Below, piece after piece: positions 19,777-30,516 of a stretch of DNA of 64,000 nt. The stretch spans positions 62,001 to 126,000 of the forward strand of contig NZ_SMAB01000003.1 of the NCBI RefSeq assembly GCF_004342885.1, in the 5' to 3' direction. How positions within the stretch are numbered: the stretch's first letter is position 1; each line of letters opens with the position of its first letter. The notes under the pieces are model-generated. The model saw only the letters and a list, made by a program, of their open reading frames with translations, did no database searches and was not told the DNA's origin. The DNA is from Tepidibacillus fermentans (GTDB lineage: Bacteria > Bacillota > Bacilli > Tepidibacillales > Tepidibacillaceae). The translations under genes and the position numbers were made by a program.

Positions 19777-21624
19777 TTACATATTGCGGCGATATTGTCC
19801 ACCCACTTCATACAAGGCTTTGGTAATTTGACCTAAGGACGCTACTCTTACCGTATTCATCAATTCGGCAAAGATATTTTCTCCGTGTAAGGCAACCTCT
19901 TTTAACCTGTTTAATGCTTCATCTACCTCATGTCGGTGCTGTTGATGAAACTGTCGTAAGCGTGCAATCTGTTCGTCTTTTTCCTCAATTGTTCCTCGCG
20001 ACAATTCAATCTTTGTTACTTCCCCTCCTCCATTGGGATTTAAGAAAATATTAATTCCGATAATCGGTAGCTCACCAGAATGCTTTTTCATTTCATAGTA
20101 CATGGATTCCTCTTGAATCTTACTTCGTTGATAAGCGGTTTCCATTGCTCCTAATACACCGCCACGAGCATTTAACCGTTCAAATTCCTGAAGAACGGCT
20201 TCCTCAACCAAATCGGTTAATTCTTCAATAATGAAGGAACCTTGCAATGGATTCTCATTTTTAGCTAATCCCAATTCCCGAGTAATAATCAATTGTATCG
20301 CCATCGCTCGACGAACAGAATTCTCGGTTGGAATTGTAATAGCTTCGTCATAGGCATTGGTGTGTAAGGAGTTACAATGATCATAAAGTGCCATCAAAGC
20401 CTGTAAAGTAGTGCGAATATCATTAAAATCCATCTCCATCGCATGAAGAGAACGACCTGAGGTTTGGATATGGTATTTTAATTTTTGTGAACGTTCATTC
20501 GCACCATATTTGTACTTCATTACCACCGACCAAATTCTTCGAGCCACCCTCCCTAATACGGAATACTCTGCATCCATTCCATTACTAAAGAAAAAAGAGA
20601 GGTTAGGAGCAAAATCATCAATTTTCATCCCTCTACTCAAATAATACTCGACATAAGTAAACGCATTGGCGAGAGTAAAGGCTAATTGCGTAATCGGATT
20701 TGCACCTGCCTCGGCAATATGATAGCCGCTGATACTGACGGAGTAATAATTACGTACTTTGTGTTCGATAAAATACTCTTGTATATCGCCCATCATTTTC
20801 AGAGCAAACTCGGTTGATAAAATGCAAGTATTCTGTCCTTGATCCTCTTTCAAAATATCTGCTTGAACAGTTCCCCGTACTGTTTGTAAGGTTTTCGCTT
20901 TAATCCCTTCTCTTTCCATTGGATCAGGTTCTCGTCCATGTTGTTCTTTAAACTTTTCGATCTGTTGATCGATTGCCGTATTTAGAAACATGGCTAGAAG
21001 AATGGGTGCTGGACCATTAATCGTCATCGATACACTCGTATTGGGAGCACAAAGATCAAATCCATCATAAAGCTTTTTCATGTCTTCGATGGTAGCGATA
21101 CTTACCCCGCTTTCGCCAATTTTTCCATAGATATCTGGTCTTGTATCTGGATCTTCGCCATAAAGTGTGACACTGTCAAAGGCTGTACTTAAACGTTTTG
21201 CGGAATCATCTTTTGTTAGATAATGAAAACGGCGATTGGTTCTTTCTGGTGATCCCTCCCCTGCAAACTGGCGCTTCGGCTCCTCTTCTGTACGTTTAAA
21301 AGGAAAGACACCTGCGGTATATGGGAAAAATCCTGGTAAATTTTCTTTCATCTTCCATTTCACAAGTTCTCCCCAATCTTGATAAGGCGGGAGCGCAATT
21401 CGCGGAATTTTGCTTCCTGATAAGGTCGTATGAAAGATTGGATCTTGTTCATAAGTCGCTTTTATATTAGGCCATTCATCGAGCCATATTTTCGTTTCTT
21501 GATGTAGTTGATCCGTGATCCGTTCTATCTCTTTATCGATCCAATCTGTAACAGCATGATACTGTTCATTCGCTTTTACTAGCAATAATTTTGTACCTTT
21601 TAATTGATAGAGTTGTCTAGCCAA
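19777..21624 (-). CDS. icmF: IcmF C-terminal part: acyl-CoA mutase large domain
   Basis: This 615-codon frame encodes the linker and the substrate-binding/TIM-barrel mutase part of IcmF, the fused isobutyryl-CoA mutase. Family segments visible are [103 protein letters not shown] and the ending [13 protein letters not shown]. The reaction is B12-dependent interconversion of isobutyryl- and n-butyryl-CoA. The frame opens at a TTG that overlaps the N-terminal part by 25 bases in the -1 frame. Joining both frames there gives [14 protein letters not shown], which fits intact IcmF proteins. The upstream part is otherwise complete, so this is either one gene with a frame break or a coupled two-subunit version. 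Confidence 0.9.
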   Translation of the reverse strand: MARQLYQLKGTKLLLVKANEQYHAVTDWIDKEIERITDQLHQETKIWLDEWPNIKATYEQDPIFHTTLSGSKIPRIALPPYQDWGELVKWKMKENLPGFFPYTAGVFPFKRTEEEPKRQFAGEGSPERTNRRFHYLTKDDSAKRLSTAFDSVTLYGEDPDTRPDIYGKIGESGVSIATIEDMKKLYDGFDLCAPNTSVSMTINGPAPILLAMFLNTAIDQQIEKFKEQHGREPDPMEREGIKAKTLQTVRGTVQADILKEDQGQNTCILSTEFALKMMGDIQEYFIEHKVRNYYSVSISGYHIAEAGANPITQLAFTLANAFTYVEYYLSRGMKIDDFAPNLSFFFSNGMDAEYSVLGRVARRIWSVVMKYKYGANERSQKLKYHIQTSGRSLHAMEMDFNDIRTTLQALMALYDHCNSLHTNAYDEAITIPTENSVRRAMAIQLIITRELGLAKNENPLQGSFIIEELTDLVEEAVLQEFERLNARGGVLGAMETAYQRSKIQEESMYYEMKKHSGELPIIGINIFLNPNGGGEVTKIELSRGTIEEKDEQIARLRQFHQQHRHEVDEALNRLKEVALHGENIFAELMNTVRVASLGQITKALYEVGGQYRRNM

Positions 21625-22994
21625 TCCACCTGCTGGATAGTGAATTGCTGGTATTGGCGAACAGTATTTACAATCTCATATAGGTAGGATTCTCGTTGTG
21701 GTGGAATGATTTGTTGATTTTTACTTTCATGCAATCGTACCTTTGAATCTAACTTCCAATCCAGCTGATTCTTCTCAATCACTTTCGCGATCAAATCTTG
21801 ATAAAACCGATTCACTCCCGCGTGATTAAAACGATTGGCGATTGTGCCATAAACAGGTAAGTCTTCTAATGCTCGATCAAAGAGCTGGTGGTTCCGCTGA
21901 TATTGTTTTCTCACATCTCGTAAGGCATCCTCTGATCCTTTTCGGTCAAATTTATTGATCACAATCAAATCTGCAAAATCTAACATATCAATTTTTTCTA
22001 ATTGTGAGGGAGCACCATAATCACTGCTCATCACATAGACCGAGAGATCCGAAATTGACGTGACTTCCGTATTTCCCTGACCGATTCCACTCGTTTCGAC
22101 AAAAATGAGATCAAAATTAGCCGTTTTCAATATTTCAATCGCATCCTTTAAGGCAAGACTAATCTCTGTTCGCGATCCCCTTGTAGCTAAACTTCGTACA
22201 TATACTTGAGGATGGTGTATGGAATTCATTCGAATTCGATCCCCTAAAAGTGCCCCTCCTGTTTTCTGTTTCGAAGGATCAACTGAAAGTATCGCAATCG
22301 ATTTATCAGGAAAATCCTGTAGAAAACGACGAACAAGTTCATCCGTTAAAGAGCTTTTTCCCGCACCACCAGTGCCCGTGATCCCAATTACAGGAACATT
22401 CCGATTTGCTAGCCGCTTTATCTCTTTTTTCCATCGCAACTCATAGGTTTTTTGATTTTCCTGACTATAACTGTTTTCTACTAGGGTGATCATTCTTGCA
22501 ATCGCTAGATGCCGTTGTTGCTGAAGATCCTCAAGTTCAATCGCTGAAATCTGGCTAGTCGAAAAGTCGGTTTCTTTAAGCATATGGTTCACCATGCCAA
22601 TTAACCCAAGTCGTCTTCCATCCTCTGGTGAAAAAATTTTAGCGATCCCATAACGTTCTAACTCTTGAATTTCCTCTTGTACAATGACTCCACCGCCACC
22701 GCCGAAAATCCGAATATGTCCAGCGCCTTTTTCTTGAAGCAAATCATACACATATTTAAAATACTCCATATGCCCCCCTTGGTAGGAGCTAAGTGCAATT
22801 CCTTGAACATCTTCATCAATTGCCGCATTGACGACTTCCTCTGCCGAACGATTATGGCCAAGATGAATGACCTCTGTACCTGCTGCCTGTAATAATCGGC
22901 GAAAAATGTTAATCGAGGCATCATGCCCATCAAAGAGACTAGAGGCTGTAACAAAACGAATTTTATGGATCGGTCGGTAAAATTCGGTTTCCAT
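21600..22994 (-). CDS. icmF: IcmF N-terminal part: B12-binding domain plus MeaI-type GTPase
   Basis: The 464-residue protein has the cobalamin-binding domain (about residues 10-140; DGHDASIN with the axial His at 24, SSYQGGH, and a glycine-rich GGGGGV), followed by the G-protein chaperone domain (about 200-440; P-loop GTGGAGKSS near 206-214, then [29 protein letters not shown] and [10 protein letters not shown]). In IcmF the GTPase loads and protects the cofactor. The start at 22992-22994 has AGGTGG seven bases upstream. It follows acdA after 28 bases. It ends with DNSIN and a stop just where intact IcmF continues into the mutase half. Confidence 0.9.
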   Translation of the reverse strand: METEFYRPIHKIRFVTASSLFDGHDASINIFRRLLQAAGTEVIHLGHNRSAEEVVNAAIDEDVQGIALSSYQGGHMEYFKYVYDLLQEKGAGHIRIFGGGGGVIVQEEIQELERYGIAKIFSPEDGRRLGLIGMVNHMLKETDFSTSQISAIELEDLQQQRHLAIARMITLVENSYSQENQKTYELRWKKEIKRLANRNVPVIGITGTGGAGKSSLTDELVRRFLQDFPDKSIAILSVDPSKQKTGGALLGDRIRMNSIHHPQVYVRSLATRGSRTEISLALKDAIEILKTANFDLIFVETSGIGQGNTEVTSISDLSVYVMSSDYGAPSQLEKIDMLDFADLIVINKFDRKGSEDALRDVRKQYQRNHQLFDRALEDLPVYGTIANRFNHAGVNRFYQDLIAKVIEKNQLDWKLDSKVRLHESKNQQIIPPQRESYLYEIVNTVRQYQQFTIQQVDWLDNSIN

Positions 22995-23022
22995 GAACAC
23001 ACCACCTTTTTCCATTTTCGTC

Positions 23023-24165
23023 TTACTCTTTCAATAAGTAGTTCGCAATCACCAGTCGTTGAATCTCATTCGTCCCCTCATAAATTTGCGTAATTTTTGC
23101 ATCCCTCATCATTCGTTCGACTGGATAATCCCGTGTGTAGCCATAGCCACCAAAAATTTGAACCGCCTCGGTGGTAACCTCCATCGCTGTATCACTAGCC
23201 ATTAACTTCGCCATTGCCGATTGTTTGCCATATGGTAAACCATTGTCTTCAAGCCATGCTGCTTGGTAGGTTAATAATCGTGAGGTTTCTATCTTTGTTG
23301 CCATATCCGCAAGTTTAAATTGAATCCCTTGTTGGGCAGCAATTGGTTTGCCAAATTGAACACGCTCTTTGGCATAGTTGAGCGCTTCATCTAAGGCTCC
23401 TTGGGCGATGCCAAGTGCCTGTGCTGCAATTCCATTTCTTCCACCATCTAAGGTCATCATCGCAATTTTGAACCCTTGCCCTTCTTCACCTAAGAGATTT
23501 TCTTTTGGCACCCGTACATTGTCAAAATGCAATTCTACAGTAGTCGAGGCACGAATTCCCATCTTTTTTTCCTTTTTACCAAAACTAAAGCCTTCCATCC
23601 CTTTTTCCAAGATAAATGCACTGATCCCTTTATGCTTTTTCTCCTTATCTGTGACAGCAAAAACGATATACGTATCTGCTACCATCCCGTTAGTAGTAAA
23701 AATCTTCGAGCCATTGATGATATAATCATCCCCATCTTTAACAGCCGTTGTTTTGATATTGGCGGCATCTGATCCTGCTCCGTTTTCTGTAATCGCAAAA
23801 GCACCAAGTTTTTCTCCTGTGGCTAGAGGCTTTAAGTATTTTATTTTTTGCTCTTCGTTCCCAAACTTATAGATTGGCCAGCTCGCTAATGATATGTGAG
23901 CAGATAAAGTTACTCCTACTGAGGCGTCAACCCGAGAAAGTTCTTCTACTGCAATCACATAACTTATAAAGTCGGCTTCAGCACCCCCATACTTTTCGGG
24001 CCAAGGAATCCCCGTAAGTCCTAGTTCCGCCATCTTCTCAAAAATCCCTCGATCAAAAAGTTCTTGTTCATCCCGCAATGCAGCTGTCGGTGCTACTTCA
24101 TTCTCAGCAAAGTCTCGAACCATCTTTCGAAACATTTCCTGCTCTTCTGTTAAACGAAAATTCAT
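23023..24165 (-). CDS. acdA: Short-chain acyl-CoA dehydrogenase AcdA
   Basis: The 380-residue flavoenzyme is a standard acyl-CoA dehydrogenase (butyryl/short- or branched-chain type): [12 protein letters not shown] (FAD/substrate), [29 protein letters not shown] and the catalytic Glu region [19 protein letters not shown]. It supplies electrons to EtfAB. Start at the ATG 24163-24165, with a G-rich ribosome site eight bases upstream, preferred over the GTG three codons earlier. It lies between icmF and the remnant of a second acyl-CoA dehydrogenase. A branched-chain role is suggested by icmF but not proven. Confidence 0.92.
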   Translation of the reverse strand: MNFRLTEEQEMFRKMVRDFAENEVAPTAALRDEQELFDRGIFEKMAELGLTGIPWPEKYGGAEADFISYVIAVEELSRVDASVGVTLSAHISLASWPIYKFGNEEQKIKYLKPLATGEKLGAFAITENGAGSDAANIKTTAVKDGDDYIINGSKIFTTNGMVADTYIVFAVTDKEKKHKGISAFILEKGMEGFSFGKKEKKMGIRASTTVELHFDNVRVPKENLLGEEGQGFKIAMMTLDGGRNGIAAQALGIAQGALDEALNYAKERVQFGKPIAAQQGIQFKLADMATKIETSRLLTYQAAWLEDNGLPYGKQSAMAKLMASDTAMEVTTEAVQIFGGYGYTRDYPVERMMRDAKITQIYEGTNEIQRLVIANYLLKE

Positions 24166-24186
24166 ATTACTCACTCCCCCAAACGT

Positions 24187-24415
24187 TTATTTAAGTAATT
24201 GGTTCGCAATCACGATCCGCTCAATTTGATTCGTCCCTTCATAAATTTGCGTAATCAATGCCAAGAAGACCGAGTCTCCCCATTTCCTTGATTAACTCTA
24301 AAGGAAATTAATCACTTTCATCAATTTTTGCTGCGATTGGAGCGATCTCGTTCCTTGCAAAATCCCGAATCATCTTGAGAATAGATTCTTGTTCTTTTGT
24401 AAATTGAAGATGCAT
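24187..24415 (-). pseudogene. Decayed acyl-CoA dehydrogenase remnant
   Basis: Reverse translation gives a family N-terminus (MHLQFTKEQESILKMIRDFARNEIAP...) that stops after about 35 residues. This is followed in another frame by ELIKEMGRLGLLGI, then directly by the family C-terminus QIYEGTNQIERIVIANQLLK and a stop. The central 290 or so residues are missing. It is a second acyl-CoA dehydrogenase gene reduced to its two ends, between hbd and acdA. Confidence 0.9.
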
Positions 24416-24416
24416 G

Positions 24417-25268
24417 CTATTCGTAGACATAAAAGCCACGACCTGTTTTTCTTCCCAGCCATCCAGCTTTTACATACTTTCGTAAAAGTGGGCATGGGCG
24501 ATATTTCGAATCCCCTAGTCCATCATGAAGAATCTCCATGATCGATAAGCAAGTATCAAGTCCGATAAAATCCGCTAATTCTAATGGTCCCATTGGATGA
24601 TTCATCCCAAGCTTCATGACTTTATCCACGGCTTCTGGTGTGGCCACTCCCTCATAAACGGTATAGATCGCTTCATTAATCATCGGCAACAACACACGAT
24701 TCGAGATAAAACCCGGAAAATCATTCACTTCTACAGGTGTTTTCTTCAATGTTTTGGCTAAATTTTCTACCGATTGATAAACCTCATCGGTTGTGGCTAA
24801 TCCACGGATCACTTCCACGAGAGGCATCACAGAAACGGGATTCATGAAGTGCATTCCAATCACCTGACCAGGGCGACTTGTCACCGCCGCAATTTCTGTA
24901 ATCGGTAATGAGGAAGTATTACTTGCTAGAATCACTTCTGGTTTTGCGATCCGATCAAGCTCTTGAAAGATTTGGGTTTTGATCTCCATGTTTTCGGTTA
25001 CGGCCTCAATAATGAAGTCGGCTTCACTCGCTAAGGTTAATTCTGTTGTCAGTTGAATACGAGCTAGAATCTGCTCCTTTTCCTCTTCGGAAATTCTACC
25101 CTTTTCCACATAGCGAGCAAGATTTTTTTCAATTCCCTTAAACCCTCTTGAAAGATGTTCGTCTTTAATGTCTTGCATGATGACCTGAAAACCCGCTTGA
25201 GCAGCTACTTGGGCAATCCCACTTCCCATCTGTCCTGCTCCAATGACCATGATCTTTTGGATCAACAT
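24417..25268 (-). CDS. hbd: 3-hydroxybutyryl-CoA dehydrogenase
   Basis: The 283-residue protein has the NAD-binding Rossmann motif [21 protein letters not shown] at the N-terminus, [29 protein letters not shown] (active-site His) and a C-terminal dimer domain with [16 protein letters not shown]. It oxidises (S)-3-hydroxybutyryl-CoA to acetoacetyl-CoA. It is the equivalent of B. subtilis MmgB. It lies 19 bases after the thiolase gene in the same direction. The stop codon lies next to the acyl-CoA dehydrogenase remnant. Confidence 0.94.
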   Translation of the reverse strand: MLIQKIMVIGAGQMGSGIAQVAAQAGFQVIMQDIKDEHLSRGFKGIEKNLARYVEKGRISEEEKEQILARIQLTTELTLASEADFIIEAVTENMEIKTQIFQELDRIAKPEVILASNTSSLPITEIAAVTSRPGQVIGMHFMNPVSVMPLVEVIRGLATTDEVYQSVENLAKTLKKTPVEVNDFPGFISNRVLLPMINEAIYTVYEGVATPEAVDKVMKLGMNHPMGPLELADFIGLDTCLSIMEILHDGLGDSKYRPCPLLRKYVKAGWLGRKTGRGFYVYE

Positions 25269-25287
25269 TTCCTTTCCCCCTTTTAAA

Positions 25288-26463
25288 CTATACTCGAACT
25301 AAAATCGCATCGCCTTGACCACCACCACTACAGATGGCTGCAATTCCTAATCCGCCACCTCGACGTCTTAATTCATAGATCAGAGTGATTAAGATTCTCG
25401 TACCACTTGCACCAATTGGATGACCGAGGGCGATTGCTCCCCCATTCACATTCACCTTTTCTTTATTCCATTTCGCAATTTTGGCACTGGTTAAAACCAC
25501 AGAGGCAAAAGCTTCATTAACCTCAATCAGATCGATTTGGTCAATGGTATACCCCGTCTTTTTTAACAATTTATTGATCGCAAGACCAGGAGCGGTCGCT
25601 AAATAAGGAGCTTCCACCGCTACCTCCGCATGACCGAGAATCGTCGCGAGAGGTTGCAAACCATATTGTTTCGCCTTTTCTTCTGACATAAGCACCATAG
25701 CTGCTGCTCCGTCATTAATCCCTGGTGCATTTCCTGCTGTGACACTCCCATCTTGGATGAATACAGGAGGTAATTTTGCTAGTTTTTCTAAACTAGTATC
25801 TCTTCTTGGCGATTCATCCACATCAATGATCAGCAAACTCTTTTTTTCCTGGATCGTAACAGGAACAATCTCTTCAGCTAACTTACCATTGTCGATCGCT
25901 GCAATTGCTCGTTGATGGCTACGAAATGCCCATTCATCTTGAGCTTCACGAGAAATCTCATATTCCTTGGCCACATTACTTCCATGAACCGCCATGTGTA
26001 CGTTATGAAAGGCACAAGTTAATCCATCATATACCATGAGATCAATCAATTCGTCATTGCCCATTCTCATTCCAAATCGTCCATTTTTCAGCGCATATGG
26101 AGCTTGGCTCATGCTCTCCATTCCACCAGCAACGACCGTATCCACATCCCCACTGCGAATGAGTTGATCGGCTAATGTTACACTTCGTAAGCCTGAAGCA
26201 CAGACTTTATTGATGGTTTCAGTTGGTACATCCCAATCCAATCCTGCTTTTCTAGCCGCTTGCCGAGAGGGAATTTGCCCTGCACCGCCTTGCAGAACCA
26301 TCCCCATAATCACTTCATCCACCCACTTCTCTTGAATCTTTCCCCGATCTAAAGCTGCACGTATTGCGATTCCACCTAGATCCGTTGCTGACATTGATTT
26401 TAATGTCCCACCTAACTTGCCAAATGGCGTCCGCGCAGCACTCACAATCACTGTTTTCCTCAC
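25288..26463 (-). CDS. Acetyl-CoA acetyltransferase (thiolase)
   Basis: A second thiolase (391 residues), distinct from Fad[14 protein letters not shown] with the nucleophilic Cys near residue 88, [19 protein letters not shown] (catalytic His), and [12 protein letters not shown] with the second Cys. By context (next to hbd and acdA) it likely cleaves or makes acetoacetyl-CoA, as AtoB/MmgA/ThlA do. The start is a GTG with GGTGAGGGG upstream. A hairpin sits in the gap after fadF. Confidence 0.93.
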   Translation of the reverse strand: MRKTVIVSAARTPFGKLGGTLKSMSATDLGGIAIRAALDRGKIQEKWVDEVIMGMVLQGGAGQIPSRQAARKAGLDWDVPTETINKVCASGLRSVTLADQLIRSGDVDTVVAGGMESMSQAPYALKNGRFGMRMGNDELIDLMVYDGLTCAFHNVHMAVHGSNVAKEYEISREAQDEWAFRSHQRAIAAIDNGKLAEEIVPVTIQEKKSLLIIDVDESPRRDTSLEKLAKLPPVFIQDGSVTAGNAPGINDGAAAMVLMSEEKAKQYGLQPLATILGHAEVAVEAPYLATAPGLAINKLLKKTGYTIDQIDLIEVNEAFASVVLTSAKIAKWNKEKVNVNGGAIALGHPIGASGTRILITLIYELRRRGGGLGIAAICSGGGQGDAILVRV

Positions 26464-26494
26464 AAAATCCCCTCACCTTCAATTTATTGATTTC

Positions 26495-26542
26495 AGATTT
26501 GTACTTTGTATAAGAACGGAGCTCGTTACAAAGTATAAATCT
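26495..26542 (-). other. Intergenic hairpin between fadF and the thiolase gene
   Basis: Fifteen-base arms AGATTTGTACTTTGT and ACAAAGTATAAATCT (one mismatch) enclose a loop that has its own AACG/CGTT pair. It abuts the fadF stop and has no U-tract in the direction of transcription, so it could be a processing or stability element inside the operon. Confidence 0.65.
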
Positions 26543-28633
26543 TTAACCTAAAGACCTTTCTAACAACTCCACCACATCGAATGTCTTTACCTCTTCTTCA
26601 ACACCTTTGGCTTTGGTGCCATCAGATAACATCGTTAAGCAGTACGGACAAGCGGTTGCAATTGTTGTTGGGTTTAACTGTAAGGCCTGCTCTGTCCGCA
26701 GAACATTGATCCTTGATCCCTCTTTTTCCTCTAACCACATCAAACCGCCACCCGCACCACAACACATCGCATCCTGTCTACTTCGTTCCATCTCCACCAA
26801 TTCCACTCCAGGGATCGACTTCAAAATTAAGCGTGGGGCATCATAGTTCTCGTTATATCGTCCAAGGTAACAAGAGTCATGATAGGTGATTCGCTCTTTC
26901 ACTTCTTTTTGCGGTTTAATTCTTCCCTCTTGAATCAATTTCACGAGAACTTCCGTATGATGATACACCTCAGCCTCTAATCCAAATTCAGGATATTCAT
27001 TTTTAAAAGTGTTATATGCGTGGGGATCAATGGTTACAATCTTTTTGACGTTATATTTCTGGAAGTTCGCAATATTTTCGTTAGCGAGTTGTTGGAAGAG
27101 AAACTCGTTTCCTAACCTTCTAGCAGAATCTCCCGAACTTTTCTCCTCATTTCCTAAGATGGCAAAAGTAATTCCTGCTTTTTGAAAGATTTTCGCCAAC
27201 GATTGGGCGATTTTTTTACTGCGATTATCAAACGAACCCATCGAACCGACAAAGAAGAGATATTCGAATTCCTCCGTCTCTTTTACAGTTGGAACCGTAA
27301 TATCCTCCCGTTCGTGCCGCCAATTGGCTCGTTCCTTGCGATTAATCCCCCATGGGTTCCCTTGACGTTCAATATTATTAAGAGTACGTGTTGCTTCTAG
27401 ACTCATCTCACCTTTTGTAAGAACAAGATAACGGCGCAAGTCTACAATTTTATCTACATGTTCATTCGTGACAGGACATTGGTCCTCACAGTTCCGACAA
27501 GTGGTACAAGCCCAAATTTCTTCTTCTGTGATAACATCCCCGATCAATTGCAATTCATGAAGCGGTTTTAGTGCTGTTGCCCCATCTATTGTTGCCGCTG
27601 CCTCCTGTCTTGCAAGAACAGCGGGAAGTCCTACCGATGCTGGATCTTTAAAAATTCTCCCTGGTGCCCAAGGTGTCGTATGTGGAGCAATAACCTCTCC
27701 TTTTTCCGTTAAATGATCTCTGAGCTTTGTGATTAAGCGCATTGGTGATAATGCTTTACCCGTTGCTGAGGCTGGGCACATATTGGTACAGCGTCCACAC
27801 TCCACACAAGAGTAAAGATCAAGTAATTGCTTTTGTGTAAAATCCTCGATTTTTCCTACGCCAAATTCTTCCTGTTCTTCATCCTCAAATGAGATTGTTG
27901 ATAGTTTTCCTGGAGAATGTAATCTTTTAAAGTAGACATTTATGATCGCAAAAATTTCATGTGCTTGCTTGGATTGAGGGAGATAGACAAGATAGGATAA
28001 TAGAAGCAACAAATGTGCCCACCAAGCTACATAAAAGAGAACATATGCTGCCTCAGTTGAAATGTTGTGAATGAAGAAATAGATAAGAGATGAGAATGGT
28101 TTGTAAATGGTTGGTTCCTCATGCAGAATCACCATCTCCGCTCCACCAGCAACGATTACGGATGTCATTAACGGAGCAAGAAACCAATAAACGAGTCCTG
28201 ATCGAAAAGTACGCTGTAATCGCGGTAATTTTTCCACATACCTTCGATAAGCCATATAAAGAACAGCAAAGAAAACAGATCCTACTAATAACTCTTGAGA
28301 TAATGTGAAGAAATGATAGAAAGGAACTGGAAGATACCAACCGTTAACATTTGCAAAGCCTTTCCCGATTAAATCAATCGCTCCAAGCTGGACGAGAATC
28401 GCACCATAGAAGATAATAACGTGCGTAATCCCACTCTTTTTATCCTTCAGCAGCTTCTTTTGACCCAGTACAAACGTAACAATCGATTTCAATCTTGCTT
28501 TGGTATTCTTCTCTAAGTTAGGATATTTCCCTAATTTAATATAGGTATAACGAGCATACAGCACTCGATAAAATAGCCAGAAACCATAAATGGTGACAAC
28601 GATAAAAGCAAGTAGATTCAGTAATTGCCACAT
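26543..28633 (-). CDS. fadF: FadF-like membrane iron-sulfur oxidoreductase
   Basis: Predicted to move electrons from reduced ETF to the membrane quinone pool. The 696-residue protein has five or so N-terminal transmembrane helices (about residues 1-220), two 4Fe-4S motifs (CVECGRCTNMCP and CTTCRNCEDQCP) and two cysteine-rich CCG domains (CYLGRYN..., MCCGAGGG), like heterodisulfide-reductase subunits. B. subtilis FadF (YwjF) has the same layout and is also beside acdA. I chose the ATG at 28631-28633, with GGAGG seven bases upstream; the ATG ten codons earlier precedes that site. Confidence 0.92.
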   Translation of the reverse strand: MWQLLNLLAFIVVTIYGFWLFYRVLYARYTYIKLGKYPNLEKNTKARLKSIVTFVLGQKKLLKDKKSGITHVIIFYGAILVQLGAIDLIGKGFANVNGWYLPVPFYHFFTLSQELLVGSVFFAVLYMAYRRYVEKLPRLQRTFRSGLVYWFLAPLMTSVIVAGGAEMVILHEEPTIYKPFSSLIYFFIHNISTEAAYVLFYVAWWAHLLLLLSYLVYLPQSKQAHEIFAIINVYFKRLHSPGKLSTISFEDEEQEEFGVGKIEDFTQKQLLDLYSCVECGRCTNMCPASATGKALSPMRLITKLRDHLTEKGEVIAPHTTPWAPGRIFKDPASVGLPAVLARQEAAATIDGATALKPLHELQLIGDVITEEEIWACTTCRNCEDQCPVTNEHVDKIVDLRRYLVLTKGEMSLEATRTLNNIERQGNPWGINRKERANWRHEREDITVPTVKETEEFEYLFFVGSMGSFDNRSKKIAQSLAKIFQKAGITFAILGNEEKSSGDSARRLGNEFLFQQLANENIANFQKYNVKKIVTIDPHAYNTFKNEYPEFGLEAEVYHHTEVLVKLIQEGRIKPQKEVKERITYHDSCYLGRYNENYDAPRLILKSIPGVELVEMERSRQDAMCCGAGGGLMWLEEKEGSRINVLRTEQALQLNPTTIATACPYCLTMLSDGTKAKGVEEEVKTFDVVELLERSLG

Positions 28634-28745
28634 TCCTCTCCCTCCTTTTTTCTTTGTTTTCATATGGATGTCAAGGTTATATTTTCAGTATATTCAGATA
28701 ATTAATAGTATAGTCTGAGATAAATTATGACACTCTAAAAGTAAA

Positions 28746-29723
28746 TTAATTTACAAGTGCTTTGAGCTCATCAACTAAGATTGGCAAAACCTCAAACAAG
28801 TCACCGACAATTCCATAATCGGCTATTTGGAAAATAGGCGCTTCTGGATCTTTATTCACGGCAACAATGACTTTTGAATTGGACATCCCTGCCACATGTT
28901 GAATTGCACCAGAAATACCTAAAGCAATATATAAGTCTGGGGTCACCACTTTCCCGGTTTGGCCTACCTGTAGAGAGTAATCTGCATACTCAGCATCACA
29001 AGCACCCCGAGATGCACCAACTGCCGCTCCAAGAATTTCTGCTACCTCATACAGCTTCTCAAAACCTTCTTTGCTCTTTACTCCACGCCCACCGGAAATG
29101 ACAATTTTTGCCTCACTTAGATCTACACCTTTACTTGCTTTACGAATCACATCTCGTACTTTTACTCTTAACGCATCCTGAGAAGGAGAAAAGGAAAGCG
29201 TTATTTTTTCCGCACTTCGTGAAGGATCTGCCTCTTCCATCGCAATATTATTGGGGCGAATCGTTGCAAAGACAGGCGAATCATAAGCTATTTTTTTCAC
29301 GAATGCCTTTCCAGCATAGATCGGTCGTGTAAATACAATTTTGTCATCTATGACTTCTAAGTCAATATTATCAGTAATCAAACCAATCTTTAATGCGGCT
29401 GCGATTTTTGGAGCCATATCTCGACCGATTGGAGTATGACCAATCAAGATTGCATCAGGTTGGAACTGCTTTACTACTTCAATAAATGCCTCTTTATATA
29501 CATCTGTAACATATTGAGTTAATGAAGGATCTAATACGACAAAGACTTTATCCGCACCATGTTTAGCTAATGCTTGAACATATTCATTAGAATCTAAACC
29601 AAACAATATACTGGCAATTTCTCCACCATTTGCTATTTTTTTCGCGGCAGCTAATACTTCAAAAGAAACATTGCGCAGCTTTCCGTTCTTCTCTTCTGCA
29701 AAAACCAATACTTTTTGACCCAT
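28746..29723 (-). CDS. etfA: Electron transfer flavoprotein alpha subunit
   Basis: EtfA binds FAD and accepts electrons from acyl-CoA dehydrogenases as a heterodimer with EtfB. The 325-residue protein shows the C-terminal FAD signature region LYIALGISGAIQHVAGMSNSKVIVAVNKDPEAPIFQIADYGIVGD, with GGRGVKSKEGFE and GASRGACDAEYA before it. It starts 17 bases after etfB. FadF, the likely electron acceptor, follows after 112 bases. Confidence 0.96.
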   Translation of the reverse strand: MGQKVLVFAEEKNGKLRNVSFEVLAAAKKIANGGEIASILFGLDSNEYVQALAKHGADKVFVVLDPSLTQYVTDVYKEAFIEVVKQFQPDAILIGHTPIGRDMAPKIAAALKIGLITDNIDLEVIDDKIVFTRPIYAGKAFVKKIAYDSPVFATIRPNNIAMEEADPSRSAEKITLSFSPSQDALRVKVRDVIRKASKGVDLSEAKIVISGGRGVKSKEGFEKLYEVAEILGAAVGASRGACDAEYADYSLQVGQTGKVVTPDLYIALGISGAIQHVAGMSNSKVIVAVNKDPEAPIFQIADYGIVGDLFEVLPILVDELKALVN

Positions 29724-29740
29724 CGCCTATTCCCCTTTCT

Positions 29741-30499
29741 TTAAATTACTTTTGCTTCGTTCCGTAATAATTGAACCAATTCTTTGGTTTGATCCTTTAT
29801 TTCACCTTTTAAGATTTTCCCACCGCTTTTCTTGGGTGGTAAATAAGTTTCCAATACTTCCGTTTTGGCTTGAATTGCTTCTTCTGAAATATCTACATCT
29901 GGACGAGCTAACGGTTTCTTCTTCGCCTTCATAATCCCTGGTAAAGACGGATATCTTGGCTCATTTAATCCTTGCTGGGTAGTAATTAATACAGGTAGTT
30001 TTGTTTCTACAATCTCTGTATCTCCCTCAACATCACGATGAACAATCACATCAGAACCATTGATTTCAACTTTTACTGCTGTACCAATGAAAGGAATTCC
30101 TAAAATTTCCGCTATTCGTTGAGGAACTTGCCCTGAACCATCATCGATTGCAACATGACCTGCAAGAATAAGATTATAGGATTGTTCCTGAATTACCTTC
30201 GCCAAGACATTGGAAACAGTATATTCATCTCCAAATAAACTCTCATCATCGATTAGAATCGCTTGATCGGCTCCCATAGCTAATGCTGTACGAATGGAAC
30301 TTTCAAATCGATCAGGTCCTAGGGACAAGGTTGTAACCGTTCCGCCTAACTCTTCTTTAATTTTCAGCGCTTCCTCTACCGCATACTCATCATAGGGATT
30401 GATAATAAATTCCACACCATCTTCACTAATTTGACCATCTTCTAAGACAATTTTTTCTTCCGTATCAAAAGTTTGTTTTAATAATACTAAAATGTCCAT
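29741..30499 (-). CDS. etfB: Electron transfer flavoprotein beta subunit
   Basis: The 252-residue protein begins MDILVLLKQTFDTEEKI and has the EtfB signature VHRDVEGDTEIVETKLPVLITT and ALAMGADQAILI. It pairs with EtfA to carry electrons from acyl-CoA dehydrogenases. It sits in fadR-fadB-etfB-etfA, the B. subtilis order, 17 bases after fadB. Confidence 0.96.
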   Translation of the reverse strand: MDILVLLKQTFDTEEKIVLEDGQISEDGVEFIINPYDEYAVEEALKIKEELGGTVTTLSLGPDRFESSIRTALAMGADQAILIDDESLFGDEYTVSNVLAKVIQEQSYNLILAGHVAIDDGSGQVPQRIAEILGIPFIGTAVKVEINGSDVIVHRDVEGDTEIVETKLPVLITTQQGLNEPRYPSLPGIMKAKKKPLARPDVDISEEAIQAKTEVLETYLPPKKSGGKILKGEIKDQTKELVQLLRNEAKVI

Positions 30500-30516
30500 C
30501 CAGTTCTCCTCCTCTT

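Noticed and set aside
21600-21626. Programmed -1 frameshift in icmF
   Set aside because: No slippery heptamer or strong downstream pseudoknot is apparent; a simple base loss or a coupled TTG start is more economical.
19777-22994. Methylmalonyl-CoA mutase
   Set aside because: The B12-GTPase-mutase order and the TAGVFPFKR substrate segment are those of IcmF; methylmalonyl-CoA mutases have a different order and a Tyr in that segment.
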